A DNA stretch of 64,000 nt. It comes from Zygnema circumcarinatum. Its lineage: Eukaryota; Streptophyta; Zygnematophyceae; Zygnematales; Zygnemataceae. The stretch is taken from the NCBI GenBank assembly GCA_037447605.1, contig CM074815.1, positions 1,112,023 to 1,176,022 on the forward strand, in the 5' to 3' direction. Within the stretch, counting starts at the first letter, position 1. Every line of letters starts with the position of its first letter. Under the pieces are notes generated by a model. It was not told where the DNA came from and made no database searches. It saw only the letters and a list, made by a program, of their open reading frames with translations. Below are positions 38,504 to 52,600 of the stretch, piece by piece. The position numbers and the translations under genes were made by a program.

Positions 38504-38945
38504 CTAGCCGTTACGGGCTTACGCAAAACTCACCTAATCTCCCCGCTCGTGCCGCCGTAAGAGGCGCTCGCTCTTCTCCCCTTCTTCCTGGCTTCGATAC
38601 GATACGATACGAAACGATCGGTACGATACTTTACGATACTAGGAGATACGATACGAAACGCCCCGATATGGTATTGTCCGTACGAGCCGTACGAGCTGAG
38701 ACGAACAACAGAAAGCGGAAAACTACGTCTATGCGTCACGATATGGAACGATACGATACGATAACAAACGAGACAGTACGATACGGTACGATATCATACG
38801 GTACGATATGTACGGTCTAACATGAACTCTAACATAATACCACCCGACTATTCGTAACACAAACCTTATATATGCAAAATTAATATTTTCGCCTCATATT
38901 GGCCGGAACCAGGGTGGAAAATATGAGGACCCCCTACTGTAAATG
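38503..38945 (+). repeat. Dispersed GATAC/GTACG repeat family, copy A
   Basis: It starts TAGCCGTTACGGGCTTACGCAAAACTCACC and continues through a GTGCCGCCGTAAGAGGCGCTC block, a long GATACGATACGAAACG/GTACG tract, and ACATGAACTCTAACATAATACC. It ends GGAAAATATGAGGACCCCCTACTGTA. The same order of blocks recurs at 58517-58756. It abuts the 3' LTR. No coding content. Confidence 0.75.
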
Positions 38946-40085
38946 GTTCGTACACATAACGTACGGTAAATGTAGCAACACCACTCACATTTGGACACGT
39001 GTCGGCGTTGTGACCATTGTGGCGGTACGGCCGCCACAATACGGCGGCTGAAATCCATACACGTACGGTCCGGAGAAGGGTCCGATTCTCGCTCCCTCTC
39101 GGATCCACCGCGTCACGCGCGTCACGTCTGCCAACGGTCAGATTCGGCGTCCCATGTGGAATCTCTCGATCGTAAGAAGCTCTGGTCAAATTTGTGAAAC
39201 TGTGGCAGATTGCGTTCATGGAAACAAGCACGCGAGCAAGGATGGAGTGCCGAGAGGAGCGCGCTCACACAGTTGAGGCCCTATTCCTCGTGCAAAGCTT
39301 AACAAGTACTCGCTTACAAGGAACTTAGATGGCATCGCCATTGCAGGTTTCAAAGACATTCAACACTTTCATCGCAATTAGCACACGTGGGTTGGCATTG
39401 ATCTCACGATGGTGTTGCCATCAAATGTACAATGAGAAGGGCACTAAAATATGAAGAATCAATAGGAAACGGTCGTGAAACCCCATGAACGGAAAGAAAA
39501 GCTACGAGCGGAGCGCTGTGTAACACAAACATGGCTTCAATAGCAGCCGCGAGGATGCACCGAGGGAGGTGTTGAAAGGCCGCTGAACCACACAACACTT
39601 GGCGCCTCCAACCGTTCACCACAGAAGGAAAAATGGAACGGAACACAGAAAGATGGTTTGTTGAGCACCACCCGCCGCCTTCCACGTTTGCCAGTCTCGC
39701 TGTAGAGAACGGTCCAGCGCCGGTTGGTTGCACATGGAGGCTGTGGGACTGTACAGTACTACAACGCAAGGGAGTTTCCATGGCCGGGTCACAGGTCACA
39801 GCCATGCGAGCACAGCCTCTGAGTCTATACTGTGACGGCCAGTCTGCTGAGGTCAGCGAGGGATCCTCGCCACAGAGCACCTGTCCACAAGATGCACTGC
39901 CACTCACGATTACTTTATATCCTAACTAACTGATCCTGTTATAAAAGCAACATCTGCATACACTGGAAACGGAACTTTGCTTTATCTGGAATAAATCGCT
40001 CATACAAGCCGGCCGAGGAAGGCTGCAGCCCTAAGGATCAGAACCGTCAGAAGCAAGAAACATGTTCCATGTGGAACAGTGTCGT
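38946..40085. other. Intergenic, no gene seen
   Basis: This lies between the dispersed repeat and the 3' end of GCP5. A 167-codon minus ORF (39404-39907) has no recognisable motif and no supporting splice context. Nothing else was identified. Confidence 0.5.
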
Positions 40086-43000
40086 TCAACTGCAACTGAA
40101 ACAGCGACACAGAACGGGGGCTGACCTAAAGTAGTCGTTGAAGTCCAAATGACTGACAAAATCCTTGAAGTGAGAAGACCCGCTTGCTGTGGTTGAAAGA
40201 ACCTGCCATAGCATTCACAACCCCTCAAGTTAAGACATGCTTCCATATCCGACTCAGGAGACCCCATTTTCTGGAGGGGAAGAAAGACTTACAGCCGGGA
40301 AACTACCCGTGCTACCCTTAGCAGTAACCAATCCAAAGTGACTTCTCTTCTCGCTTGGCGTGCGAGAACATTCAAGAGCTTGAAATATGATGCTGACCTG
40401 AACAAAATAGGTCAATCTCTGTTTGGCATTCTCGCCCAGTTTCAGCAACTGTTCATGCCATTGCCCTTCGTACGTCCTCAACAAATGCGGATCCCTTTCA
40501 CAAACATCCATCATTTTGTCAGAAATCATGCAGAAGTCGAGGACAAGGCCAAGCAGCTTCTGCACAAGGGACGCCACATGCTCTGTCTGCAGCCCTCCCC
40601 CAACCCAAACATCATAAAACAAGTGAATCTCAACAGGCAGACTACTCACAAGTATGGAGGGGCCTTTCCTATGATGGGCCCCATGTTTGAGCATGAACTA
40701 CGTATATGCCAATCTATCCAAGGTTGTCCAAGGTTGCACAAAGGGCATGGAATCAGAACCAGCTAGTTATGTTTCTGTTCGTGGAATAGAATGGGTAGGT
40801 GAAACTTACAAGGCTGCCAGAGTTAGCAAAAATCGAATGCAATATCGCGGCAAGGTACGCTCTATGGCAGGCAATAAGGCTCTCCAGAGACTCGGCTGCA
40901 GCCATTGCTGAAGTCAGCTCCGTCCAGGATTGAAGAGAAACCTGCCCTTCCATGGACCCATCAGACCATCGAGTTTGTTACAATTTCAGTAAAACAACAG
41001 GCATCTGACTGCAGGGTGACTCCTAATCACGAACCCTTGTTATGAGTATGACATGAAAGGATTGATCGGGATTGTCAAGAAGGAAAAAGCAAATAGAAGC
41101 ATGTTCCGGGTTGGACCAAGAAACGAGTACTCAGTGAATACCTCATCCACGACATAGTAAAAGAGCGTATTCATGAAATGGACAAGCCGCTCTTGAAGTC
41201 TTAGGACCAGCTTGCAAAGCTCAGCTTTGGGCCTCTTTGCAGATGCTTTCTCCCAAGTTCCACGTGCCTAATGAGATCAATTCAGAAAGCAAATAGATGA
41301 AATAGTAAGGAATAGACAATGATGTATTTTGCACAGGGAGTAGAAGCAGGAATCAAGGCAACGTTCAAGACTGCTAACCCAATCCCAAATACACCGAGAA
41401 AAAGTGCAAAAATTCTAACGGTGACAATTCTAAAGTCAAGTGTACACTTTCACCTTCAAGATACGGTAAGCTGCCTCATCCATCGTCTTCTTTACCCAGG
41501 TGACCTTGATGAGAAACTGTAAAATCTGCAATGCCATATCTTGATCATAGATGACCAATGAGGTTTAGATCTCACAGCCTGGAGAAGAGAGAATGACTAA
41601 GTATCGTACTGCTACAATGGTTGGCGTTGTGTATTCTGCAATAGAGGCTATGGAAGGTAGCCCGTGTAGATAATACGGAATGAAATGGCAAAAGGTTTGT
41701 TTGGTCCTCACCTGACTATATTCATGTTGGGCTGATGGATCTACCACCATCTCCAAGGGCCAGTCCGCCTGCAAGTATGGCCTCAGCAATCACTGACTTA
41801 TGCTCAAACACATCCTGCTATCTAATCTGACATAGAAGCATAGACATGGGTAGACATCAGCTTTATCATGAGGGTGAAGGTGCGAGGTTCCTCAGAATCC
41901 TCAAAGTTCTTAGGCTAAAAAGGGACTAAAAGGACAAGTAGGGATAATGGGCAGCAGCAGCCCCTTGGAAGTGGGACTGAAATTTAGCCATATATAACTT
42001 TGCTTCTAACTTATAAGATTATATTATGACGAAATGAGCACCTGCCATGTGAAGCGGAGATTATCATAAGACTGCAGCAGCTTCAGTCCTGATACTCCTG
42101 CAGGCCCCGCGCCTGTGTTTCCTTCGACTGCACGAGCAGTATTCAGCCGAGCTACATGTGATGATAACTGAAGGCTTGCAAGGACTTTCCTGACTCTGCT
42201 GTCCTCCACATTTTCCACGGATTCCTGGACATAAAATGCAAATATTCAAAACAAGAATCTCTAAGCCAAAAATGAAAAATATTAACGTCTCCTTTGGAAC
42301 TCTTTTTACAAAGACCCATCTGCTGTAGCACGGTAGTAGATATGACAAGCCTAGGTGAAGCAGGTCAGAGCAGACTACAAGATGTTTACTGTATTTCAGC
42401 CTAGCAAAGAAGGACATCAGCATTGCCACCTGAGATCTAATGAGCATTAAGCAGCTCCAAATCTAAAGAGAACAGAGGCATTCGCTAACGGTACAGCCAT
42501 ACTCAAGTGCCTTTCTACTGCCAAGCATACTGTTGAACACCAAAATTACATCAGTGAACATACGTATTGCTTAACGACCCTGATTGCATCTTCAATACTG
42601 CATATCGGTGATCCAGTGACTCCATAACATAAACCTTCATTCATCCGTCTATGCTGACATCGTAATCAAGAACATCAAAACGTGAGTTCGTGTTAGCTAT
42701 TCCCTACCCCCTCCCCCCGCCTTCTTTGATCTACTTTATTTGTCATTATTCTGCTCTGCATATTTTTTTTTGACAAATGCAGATGAACGATTAGCTGGAT
42801 GAGGTGATAATCCTTTCAGGTATACCGGAAAAGAAAGACAGCTCCATCTGCACCTAAGGACTTACTTCCAGTGCACGGTGAAGGAGATTCAGGTCCAAAG
42901 TCCGAACAGAGCGATGTGCAGTGGAGAGGACGGACAGGAAGGGGTCAAAATGATTCCCTGCAAAATGCTAAGAACAAACTTCAGCTGAACCAAATGATGG

Positions 43001-46000
43001 CTTCATTTTGCAATTAGAAGCTATGATTGTTGTTTGAAGCAAACAGTAAATGTCTTTGCAATGGTGGCAAGATGGATCTGAAAACTGCCCTACCGATTGG
43101 TGATCGACAGAGGCTATTCTCATGCAGCAGCTAACGAGATAGAGATAACGAGATAGGGAGCGAGACAAAGAGGAGTTGAAACAAACAAACATAAGGAAAC
43201 AAACTGAAGGCTTCTTTTCATTAACGAAGTTTAACTCAGATAGTGTAGACTGACTGTTTAATAGTCAATTGAAGGGCCGACATTTTGAAAGGCCTTTAAA
43301 AAAAGTATCTGGAAAGTGAGGGATGATTTTGTTGTGAAATCAGGTCTTTAGTGTATGAAATTAAATGACGCATCTTGGTGAAGCACCCAAAAGAAGGTTC
43401 ACCAGCCGAAAACGGAATAATGCCCGCTGAGATCGTTGACTATTTCATGTGTAAGCCCATCTCTAGAGCTAGGAAGGCTGTTCTGAGGCTAAAACGTTTG
43501 ACGTTCTGACTTCCGTACGGAGCAGTGTTTCCTAGTGTAAATTCCATTGAATGAGAGAAGGATCGATATGGAGCTTCAAGGATCTGAAGTGACAATCATG
43601 GGGATAGTGTATAGCATCATACCGGAAAGCCTGAAAAAGACATCCCTTAGAGAAGCCAGCTGAGACTGTAGGCCCCAACGCTCTGTAAGCAGTTCAACCA
43701 GCTGCGCTCCGACTGACTTAACCTGCAACACAATAGATTTTATGAGAGACACGATTAGATTGCTGGCCATGACTGGTCTGATGCCCCCGACCACCAATAG
43801 CCATGGCCGCTAGGAACAGAGCCGACATTCAGTTTGAAGGATATTGGATAACATCGACAAGAGTTCCGCTCCTTCATCAGAGGGAAGCTAATTCACACCC
43901 ATTTCCTTCACATCCCCGGGACAATCCCAACGGCCACTCATGTACAAACTCTCCTGCCTCCATATCCCAGCTGTTTTAAGGATAAGGATCGCAGCACCTG
44001 ACTAACTACTTTGGCACTCTGGTCACAACTTGCTTCCCAGCAAGGTTGTTAACAGCAACAGCTATGCGTGACATGTGACTTTGAAAGACAATGAGAGTGG
44101 CGGGAGGAGACATAGGACTTAGATTGCCTCGACTTGTGTGATCTATTTTTAAAGCTTTGCCGAAGTCTGGCCCTGACTGCTGTAGTAGAAGCTATCGCAG
44201 GGCGAATACGTCATAGACGTGAACACATTCACAAACTTCTGGATACATGTATCTAGGTATACTTCCTTACGCTCAGTTCCCTCTAACGTTTAGTTGGCAG
44301 GCATTCATAGAGCACAATGGCACCTGATAGTCGATGTGATTGAGGACGCAATCCCTGAGAAGCAGTGCAGGTTCAGGAATAGCACGAATGTCCGCAGTCC
44401 GCAACCAGAGCAATAGCGAATCGTGCTCTGCCCACGGCTCAGGTGTAAGCATTCCTCGTTTGGACAATAATGTTTCTTTCCCATAGAACTGTAACCCACC
44501 AAATACAATGTAGCCATGAACGGACGCCACTAGGACATTAGTTGCACGTTTTTGCGCCCTTCGGAAGATGATTCAACATGCGTTTGAGGCAGGCCATGGG
44601 CAAAGAGATCATACGAAAATGGAAAAGGAAAAGCTAGAACAGTTTAGACAAGTGGCATTGGGGACATTACATGTTATAATCACAAGTATAGATGCTACAG
44701 CAGGATGTTCTCATGCGACATGAGGGTCTGTGAAGGTTGTGAAGTTTAGCCAGCAACACGCCATGACACGCATGCCAAGGATGAAGTTGTTTTCAAGGAA
44801 AAAAAAGGGCCTGATGAAGGCGGCGTATTTCTGCTGCCTGACCTTTCTGTTTTCGTACACAGCCCAAAATTGGCTGGATGACAACTTAGTGTCGACAGTG
44901 GTATTCAGAAATCCTCAAGCGGACTAATGAAGGGTTCTCTACTGTGTTTAACTAAAACAACTTCTCAGGGAGAACTCAAGGATCAAGAGATGGACCTTAA
45001 GGAGACAAAAGGGTAACTGCAGCTCTTCGGTCTTACCTGCAACTCAGGCTCCTCGTCGAAACATGTAACCCATGCCTGTCTTGCTGCTCTGCTTACAACT
45101 ATGTCCTGCCCTGGCAATGCACAGCGATGTGTGTCTGTCCAGTCCTTTGCCCCTCTACCACCAACATCCAAACCAAGTAATTCTGTCGATAACTCCTCCC
45201 AAAAAGTGGAGTATGCTGTGTCCAAGCATCCGGCTAACTTGCTGAATTCTAGTCTTCTAATTTCCCCATCAAAAGGCCTCGTTTTCCACAGAGAATGTTC
45301 AACTCCGGCACTGGCTTCATATTCGCCAACCACGCAACCTGGTCTTTCCACCATGTTTAAAGCTGAGTCATCGCTGGGATGTCTGCTACTTCTTGCCCAA
45401 ACACGTCCACTATTTGATGGAGCATCCAAGAAGCTCTCATTAGCTTCCGGGAGAAAGAGATTCACAAGCCCAGTCATATGAGGACTACTCCACACCTGTC
45501 CCACCTGCTCTGAAGAGGGGTGATTGCCGGATGCGCTAAAGCTTTCCTTTTCCAACTCGAGCTTTTCTTTGGCATCCTTGACCATTGCATGCATTGAAGA
45601 ACAGAAATGAATCATAAGATTCGGCTGAAAGTCTTCTTTGCATTTCGCATTTCCCTTCAAACATGTCGACGCATCTTGCGACGTGTCCTCCATCTTAGCA
45701 GATGCAGACTTGAAGGCTCTCCTAACCACTGACGAATCCATTTCATCCTCTCTGCCAAGAGAACTGAGGGTTCCCTGTGCATGATGGAGTAACAAGCGTG
45801 AGTTTCCAACAGTCCAAATCGCCTTGGCATAATCTTGAAGAAATGCTGGACAGCCTTCGACAGCAGAACCTTGTCCCGAATGTGGCCCTTGGGAGGCTCC
45901 TCCAAAACTTGCAAAGTCCACCATTGATGTTGCTGAAGAAACTTTCATAGATTTACTGCTGCTCAAAGGGGTTTTCTGCTCCGCATTGTTGGACCGCAAG

Positions 46001-48701
46001 CAGTAGCCACTGCGCCAGAAAGTGGGATTGCCCACAACGGTACTCCTATTGGCACAAACAAAGAACTGGCCCAAGGGGCAAGCCGAATCACAAGTTTGTT
46101 TTCCCACAAAAACGACATTTCTAGCCCAGTAGACCTTGACTGAGTTGACTTAAATGAGTCATTTGTGCCATGAATTTCAAAACAGGCCTTGGTCTGGCTG
46201 AACTGTTCCCCCGGAAGTGGAAAAGTAGCTTTGAAGGTACCTCCTCGGCAGGATCATGCAGCTTGCCATCGTTAAGCCACGCTTCCAAAGTCATGAGCAT
46301 TGGTAACATGGAAGCTGCCCATAAAACAAGTAGGATTCTTCCTGTTTGATTCTGCGCAAGGAATACTTTAGGAAGAGGTTCAGAGGTCCGAGATTTCAAA
46401 GGCTCCCAAGGGAGCTCAGTTCAGAAGACGTCCTCATTCCAGCCCGAGGTTTCGCATTTTCTTGTGCTATAAGTCGTAACGTATAAAAACTAAAGATTAG
46501 GCGTGCTAAACACTGAGCTGAGAGGTTCTAAACAGCGTTCTCAATTTTATCAGATGGCTGGAAACCATTTTTTTGGCAGGCGTGTCAACCATATATCTAT
46601 GGATATGCAGTACTTGCTAATTCCAAAATCAGGAAGCCTAACAGAAATGGAATTGAAAGTGACTTCATCCATCAAAAGCCTTACAAATGACAACAGGACC
46701 ACAATAGAGATACGATAATCTTGCAGCCACCTTTTGCTGGTCGCTGATAGTGTCGAGCTTGTTGTACAGAGTTGTGAGGAGATATGCAGATTGATGAGAA
46801 CATGGCTTTGTGGTCAGAGAACCTTGCCACGCCCATGGTGCTGCGCTCTTTGTTACTTCTTCCAGAAACTCCAACTCTTCACACTGCCTGCCAGATTGCA
46901 GATGCGGGCTTCTTCAACTTCGGAATCTCTTCACCGTATAATGAAGGTTTCTTTCAAGCAGGTGCTGTTTGGACATTAACAGTGCCAAAAAGATAAAAAT
47001 AAAAAACATTTGTTTTGCTGTCGACTTAACCAGGTAGACTAACAAATACGAAGATAAAAAAAGGTAAAAGTAAAAGTTAAAAAAAGTTAAAAGTTGAGGC
47101 ATCAACCCACCGTCCAAGAAATGTAGACAGTCTCAGCAAGGTAAAGGAGCCCGCGTTGCGATTTTCTCTATCCTCCAGCATTTTCACTGAATTTCTGAAT
47201 CCCTTCTCCCCGAATTCAGCGTGCAACAATTGAGCGTGTTAAACAAGCATGTGGTTGTTTCAATGCAACTCGTCAACTGAGCTCAAAGAGTGGATTGTCA
47301 TCGAGACATGCACGACTGGCTCAAACTGGATTCGATAAAAAATCACATCCAAACTGGCGATTCACAAGGAAAACTTTTGGCTTTCAGACCTGCGTTAGTG
47401 AGTGCATTAGAAGAGCTATTTGCCATTGCAGAAAAGTGAGAAAAAATTGGCTTCCCAGATTACGTTTGCCGGTCTCATTCAGTTACAGGCTAGTGGGAAT
47501 CACGAAAAGAGTCAATTGAGAACAACTTAGCCAAGTTGCACGGGTCAACCGTCACCTCCCTGTTTAGCAAAACTTCAAGTAACGAATGCATTTGGTGCCA
47601 AAACGAAACACGGATATCATAATCAATTTCTCAGGGAAGAAAGAAACCTTATGCTAAAAAGCGCTGGCTTCTGGTAAGACTTAAGGCGATGATACTCGGC
47701 CCTCCATTTTTAGCCACATGAATTAAAATCATATAGAAGGATAAGCTATGAATGACGTTTGGGTGTAATACCTGTATCTCAGTTAAGACAGCCTGCGCAT
47801 AAGCCTCTACTGTTGGGCATGGCGCTCTCGTTCCATCGCCACTGCAACTCGCAATGGTGTTCAATTGGACAGTGTCTGTAAATTTTACAAGCCGTCGTAA
47901 ACTGGAAGCCCCTCGGAGAAGTGGAGCAAGGAGATGATGAAAGCTTTTACCACGTAAATGTTCCACCTGAAGGTTGTTGTTAATGGCATAAGCTTGTTCT
48001 CCAGAGGCTGACCAGCAAAAGATTGATCCGGAATCTCCATTGAACATTCGCAGAACATGACGAATCTGGCGCCAGTAACGACAACATGTCAAGGACTAGA
48101 AAAAAAAGAGGAAGTGGCAGCATTCCTCCTTTCAACAAGCAATAAAACATACACATCATTAGCTGACATACTGCCGGCACGACTCAGAATGCCTGGAAGG
48201 AGCATTCTTAAGAATGTAAGTTGACAAAACTCAGAAAAATTCCACAATGCATCCCCGACACATTCGAATGGCTATCGCAAAAGGAAAACAAAAACGCCGC
48301 TGTGGACATGTCATAGTCACTAGCATGGTTTTCTTCACTGCTCAGTAATTCACTGTTCAGTGAATGAGAATCACTTTGTTTGTTGTAAAGGTTCCGGTTA
48401 CAGATAAAAGTGCCAGAAATTTCTCAGGAAGAAAGGAACGTAACGTTTTCCAATCCATAGCATGCACCTCATGCGTGACTTCGTAAAAGAAAGGACAGGA
48501 AACCGTAATAGGAGCGAGATAATGCAAAAAAGCTTTGCAGCTAATTGTTGAAACGGCTGAAGCGGAGAACAACCGCCTCCTTACCACGATTGACTCAGTA
48601 ACTGGTCCTGATGCCACCTCCTTCAGATATGCAGACCCGCCTTCCAGAAGAGAAAACCCGGCACCGTTCCTATTTCTTCCATCACTGAGAAATTGCTCCA
48701 T
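40086..48701 (-). CDS. GCP5: Gamma-tubulin complex component 5
   Basis: Sixteen exons join in phase to 1011 aa: 48701-48585, 48065-47772, 47205-47111, 46887-46731, 46351-46241, 46065-45037, 44488-44324, 43722-43623, 42957-42866, 42224-42042, 41768-41712, 41525-41454, 41267-41142, 40941-40810, 40586-40398, 40202-40086. GCP5 is a scaffold subunit of the gamma-tubulin ring complex that nucleates microtubules. The N-terminal GRIP1 region shows IRHVLRMFNGDSGSIFCW and ILLVLWAASMLPMLMTLEAW, the latter followed by DPAEEFFVCANRS and CPAFLQDYAKAIWTVGNS. The GRIP2 region shows LLLRDCVLNHIDYQ, SVGAQLVELLTERWGLQSQL, ADWPLEMVVDPSAQHEY, LVHFMNTLFYYVVDE and HFKDFVSHLDFNDYF. The long exon 46065-45037 contains the variable insert typical of GCP5. 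The start is the least certain part, and a further 5' exon is possible. All chosen junctions are GT-AG. Confidence 0.93.
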
Positions 48702-49691
48702 AGCAAACAAAGATCTCACAGTCATAGCTTCAAATCAAACCTCCAAGACGAACCAAGAGTGCTCGTTTTTTCTTTTCAACTAAAAGTTATCCAGGGTGAA
48801 TGTTTCGGAGCAGAACTGCGAGTTTTTGCACTTGAAAACGCAAAAACATTTCATGTCTTCTTCCAAGACCAAGATGCAGCGCAGAATTTTGCCCAAAATG
48901 CATCCAAAAAAGCCTTGTTGATGGTGCAAAGAGCGGCAGAAGTCTTCATGTGTGAGGAAACCTCCTGTCAGGCAGTCTGACCCGCCCAACGGAGACGCGT
49001 TTCAATTTTCAATTCCGGCGGAAGCCCGCCAATTCCGTCGAGCTCGCTCGCTCGCCACATGCTCTTAGGAAGCAAACGAAAGCAGCTCTTTTGAAAGCAT
49101 ATTCTTCTGGTGCATGTTTCATCGAACGGGTGGCTTTTGAGCCACAGTAGAGCCCGAGTTATGTCTTCGTTTCTGCGCGTGGGAAAGAGGGGGAGAGAAG
49201 GGGAGAGAGGGAGGGAGAGAGGGGGAGAGATGGGGAGAGAGTGGTGTAATGTTTTTGAAGTACCGTAGTGCACACCACACAATGTACAACATGTTGGTGT
49301 TTCATGATCAGGAAAGAATGACTTAAGGTTGCTTTTGTTATGCATGAAGCATTTATCTTTGCAAGAAGAAACGTATTCTTAACAATTCGTGTTTGAAAGA
49401 GCGACACTGATGCGGCTTGGGCTCGAATCTTTCTTGAGACTGCGAAAGTGATTTGAAGTTCTGAACCTCCACCCTTTGTACAAAAAAGTGTTTCCTCCGG
49501 CAATGAAAGCTCGTAAAGGGGGAACAGAACAACAAAAAAACGGCTTGCTTTTCTGCCTCACTTATTCTTCTGACCTGCTTGATATGCCTAGACAAGTATC
49601 GAGTGCTAGAGCATGTCTGCTTGATTGAACAGTAGCCTATGACCTTCATTCTTCTACAGGCAAGCTACCTACGATTCTAATACCCGGTCGT
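48702..49691. other. GCP5-NUP155 intergenic region
   Basis: Between the GCP5 start and the NUP155 stop, both minus. A short minus-strand ATG frame at 49060-48980 (MWRASELDGIGGLPPELK) and an adjacent open stretch could be an upstream GCP5 exon, but no in-phase junction was found. A GGGAGA-rich simple repeat lies at about 49180-49245. Confidence 0.4.
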
Positions 49692-52600
49692 TTACAAAAA
49701 ACTGTCACTGGAAATGGAGAAACTTCGCAGGGTCATTTCAACGTCCTTCAATGTCTCTAAAACGGGATCCTTCTCTGATTGGGGTACTGATAACCTCTGC
49801 AATTCCGCGATGCTCCTGCAAAGCGCACAAGCAACAACAAAAGGAAGTCACTTCTACCGTCATGAAACTTCTGTCAGAATGAATGTGGTGTCAAGAAATT
49901 CCACAACCATTCCACCATTGGGGCAATCTCATATAAAAGAACACTGCAAGGATAGTAGACAGCAGTCAAGGGAATTCTCTCATCACAAGAAAAAGCAGCT
50001 GATATAAGGCCTACATAAAAGACATAATTGCAAGAACGCAAGAAATTTCTTCTTCACTTTCCATGTCGCTCTCCTTCCTTTCCTATCCCCCTTGCAAGTA
50101 CCATACATATTGCTGCAAATTTAAAGGCATACCGTTCAGTGGCAGCCTCTTATTAGGTATCTCTCACCTGCTGCATGCATTTGCAATGGTGCGAATATGC
50201 CGCCTCTGAACTTCATTCACGTCGCCAACAAAAGAGCGTCCCTGTGATGACGGCATCCATTCTGATTGCCAGCGTGTCCTTGTATGATCCCTTAAGCTGC
50301 GGACCCACTCGTGCAGCACATAGGCTTCCGATCTCAATAACCGGAGCCTGAGTGAAGTCCCGTGCAAAGGCCCAGTTAGCTGAGAAAGGAGGCGTTCATA
50401 TTCTCTTTGGACATACTCAGGATTGTCCTTAGAAGCCAAAAGCAGAGCACGAGGAACAATCTCGGCTCCCACATCTAGTCCGCGGTTGAATGTGGCCTGC
50501 CATGACACATGGGAAAGCCAACATTCCACATCTCAGATATTGATTTACATTCTTTGTGCGCCTTCGAGGTCCATTGAACCATGAATTACGGTTCAGCCTA
50601 CAAAAACACAGCATATGAGCTCTATGTACGCGTTTTGAATCGAACGTACAACATGCAGCATGACTTGCTGGAGCAAAACAACATTGCTGTAGATACTTAT
50701 AAGAAAATGTAATTACTGCATAGGTGACTGTGAAAGGGAATTCGTACCTGAGCAGCTTGTTCAAGCCACAGTACTACTTCCAACGGTAGGATGGCTTTGC
50801 CTCCAGGCTCCATCCGTTCTGCGACATGGGCGACCTGCTTGCAGGCCTCTGTGATCCCTCCCTCTTTTAAAGCCTGTTCAATGAGCAATCTCCAAGTCTG
50901 GAGGACCACCTTTTGCTGACCGCCGTCGTCATCATCGTTGACTTGCTGTTTGTGGGTCGCAAAGTGCAGAATTTCCAAACCAATCTGCATATCACAGAAC
51001 CATATGGCCTCCCATGGACGGAAGCAAAACGTTTGCTTAGAATTACGCTCAGAAACAGCATAAAAATGACCTATTTCAGAGACATGCTACAGAACAACTC
51101 ATTCAGAGAGATTCATGCAAAACCACAGAATAGCCAATGTGAACTCACCGCCCATAGGCAGAACGGCAGCACATAGATATCATATAGCACCTGGAGACTG
51201 TACATCTCATTCTCCAACTCCTCAACCTTCAAGCGTATTGGTTCACCGCCCGGTCTGAAGTAAGTCCATTCAACGAATAGCACACCAGCAAAACGATTTT
51301 AGGTACCCATTCTGACAACCACCTCTGCTGACATTCTGTTCATTTAGATTCTAAATCCTCTGCTCGCTATCTTAGACCACCGTGCTTTTTCCTATTCAAA
51401 GGAAATGGCCATTTTCTTGTCTTATGCATAACTGAGGCAAACGAACATTATAAAACACTTTCAATTTGACTTTTCAAGGTAGGCTAGACTGGCCTCTAGA
51501 ATGAAGCATAAATACTAGAGGCGTGGTTCAACCAACAAAATGGGCCAATTTCACTTACCTGGCACTCAATCGTTGTAATTCATTGCATATGGAAATTTGG
51601 AACCGGAGAACTCTAAGCTTTTCATTAAGAAGCTGCAGTAAGTTTAAATCTCTTTCCCCTGCCTTCAGGCGGAACGCCATGTCCTGCACGTCCCCTTGCT
51701 CTGACGACTTCGCTTGAAGAACAGCATCGCTCAAATAGTTTTGCCTGCACGCATTGTCAACATATTCACGCATCACTCAACCCAGCCACATGCTATATAG
51801 TGCAACCAAACATTCACGTGACGCAATTGCGCATCATCAGCTTTACCTCTGTTCGAGGGAAATGCCGCCTGGTTGGGTATGTCCACCTTCGGGTTGACTC
51901 CTCTCGGCAAGCCGCAAATAGACATGGGCTGCCAAGAAATTCTTGTGACGGCGGGCATAAAACTTGGCAAGAAGTTCCAAGTACTTTACTTGCTCTGCAG
52001 GGATGGCCTGCCGACCAGGGAGCTGGATGGAAGCACCACCTTTCTGCAGCATCAAGATGGACGTTACAAACCCAAAGTTAAACTACATTCCAAAGAGAAT
52101 TGATAAAGAGTAGCATTCTCCCCGCTGTGCGAACAGTGAACAAACGAAGTCCAACCCCACATCTCCAGCCAACTGCTCACGCTTACTTGGGAAGAAGGGC
52201 TTGTAAAATTTCCTGCCCGGCGCAAGAAGCTCTCCAAGTCAGGCCCCCCAAGTTCTATGAGCTCCTTGTCCATATCCAGTTTCACAAGAGTGGCATACAG
52301 GTGTTCATGGAAAAGGCTGTCAGGCCATCGAATTCCACGTTGGATGATTTCGAGGAGGAACCGGCGACGTTGTTCGGGGTTCAGAGTTATCGTGTGTGCA
52401 GGTCTGCGGTTGAATGACATGAAACCTACGTGATCAATATGGAGACGTGGTATCATATAGCACACACGACTGTTTATTCTAGTCAATCCGCCCATATACG
52501 GCCTCTCAGGGCAATCGAAAGTGTGCAAAGCATCATTTTGGTGAAAGAAACTAAAGCTTTCCTGAGAGATAAATGACTCCAACTGTCATATGCAGAAACA

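Larger units (their letters stand above)
32205..38505 (+). mobile_element. Decayed Ty3/gypsy LTR retrotransposon
   Basis: Two long terminal repeats in direct orientation (about 32205-32782 and 37927-38503) enclose gag-like and pol remnants in the order reverse transcriptase, RNase H, integrase, which defines the Ty3/gypsy type. Frameshifts and stops break the polyprotein into short frames. A run of ten N at 37917-37926 cuts the integrase and the 3' LTR start, so the outer LTR edge and any target duplication cannot be read. The two LTRs differ by many substitutions and indels, consistent with an old insertion or poor assembly. Confidence 0.85.

Noticed and set aside
39404-39907. 167-codon minus ORF
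   Set aside because: No motif, no phase-matched exons nearby; probably chance.
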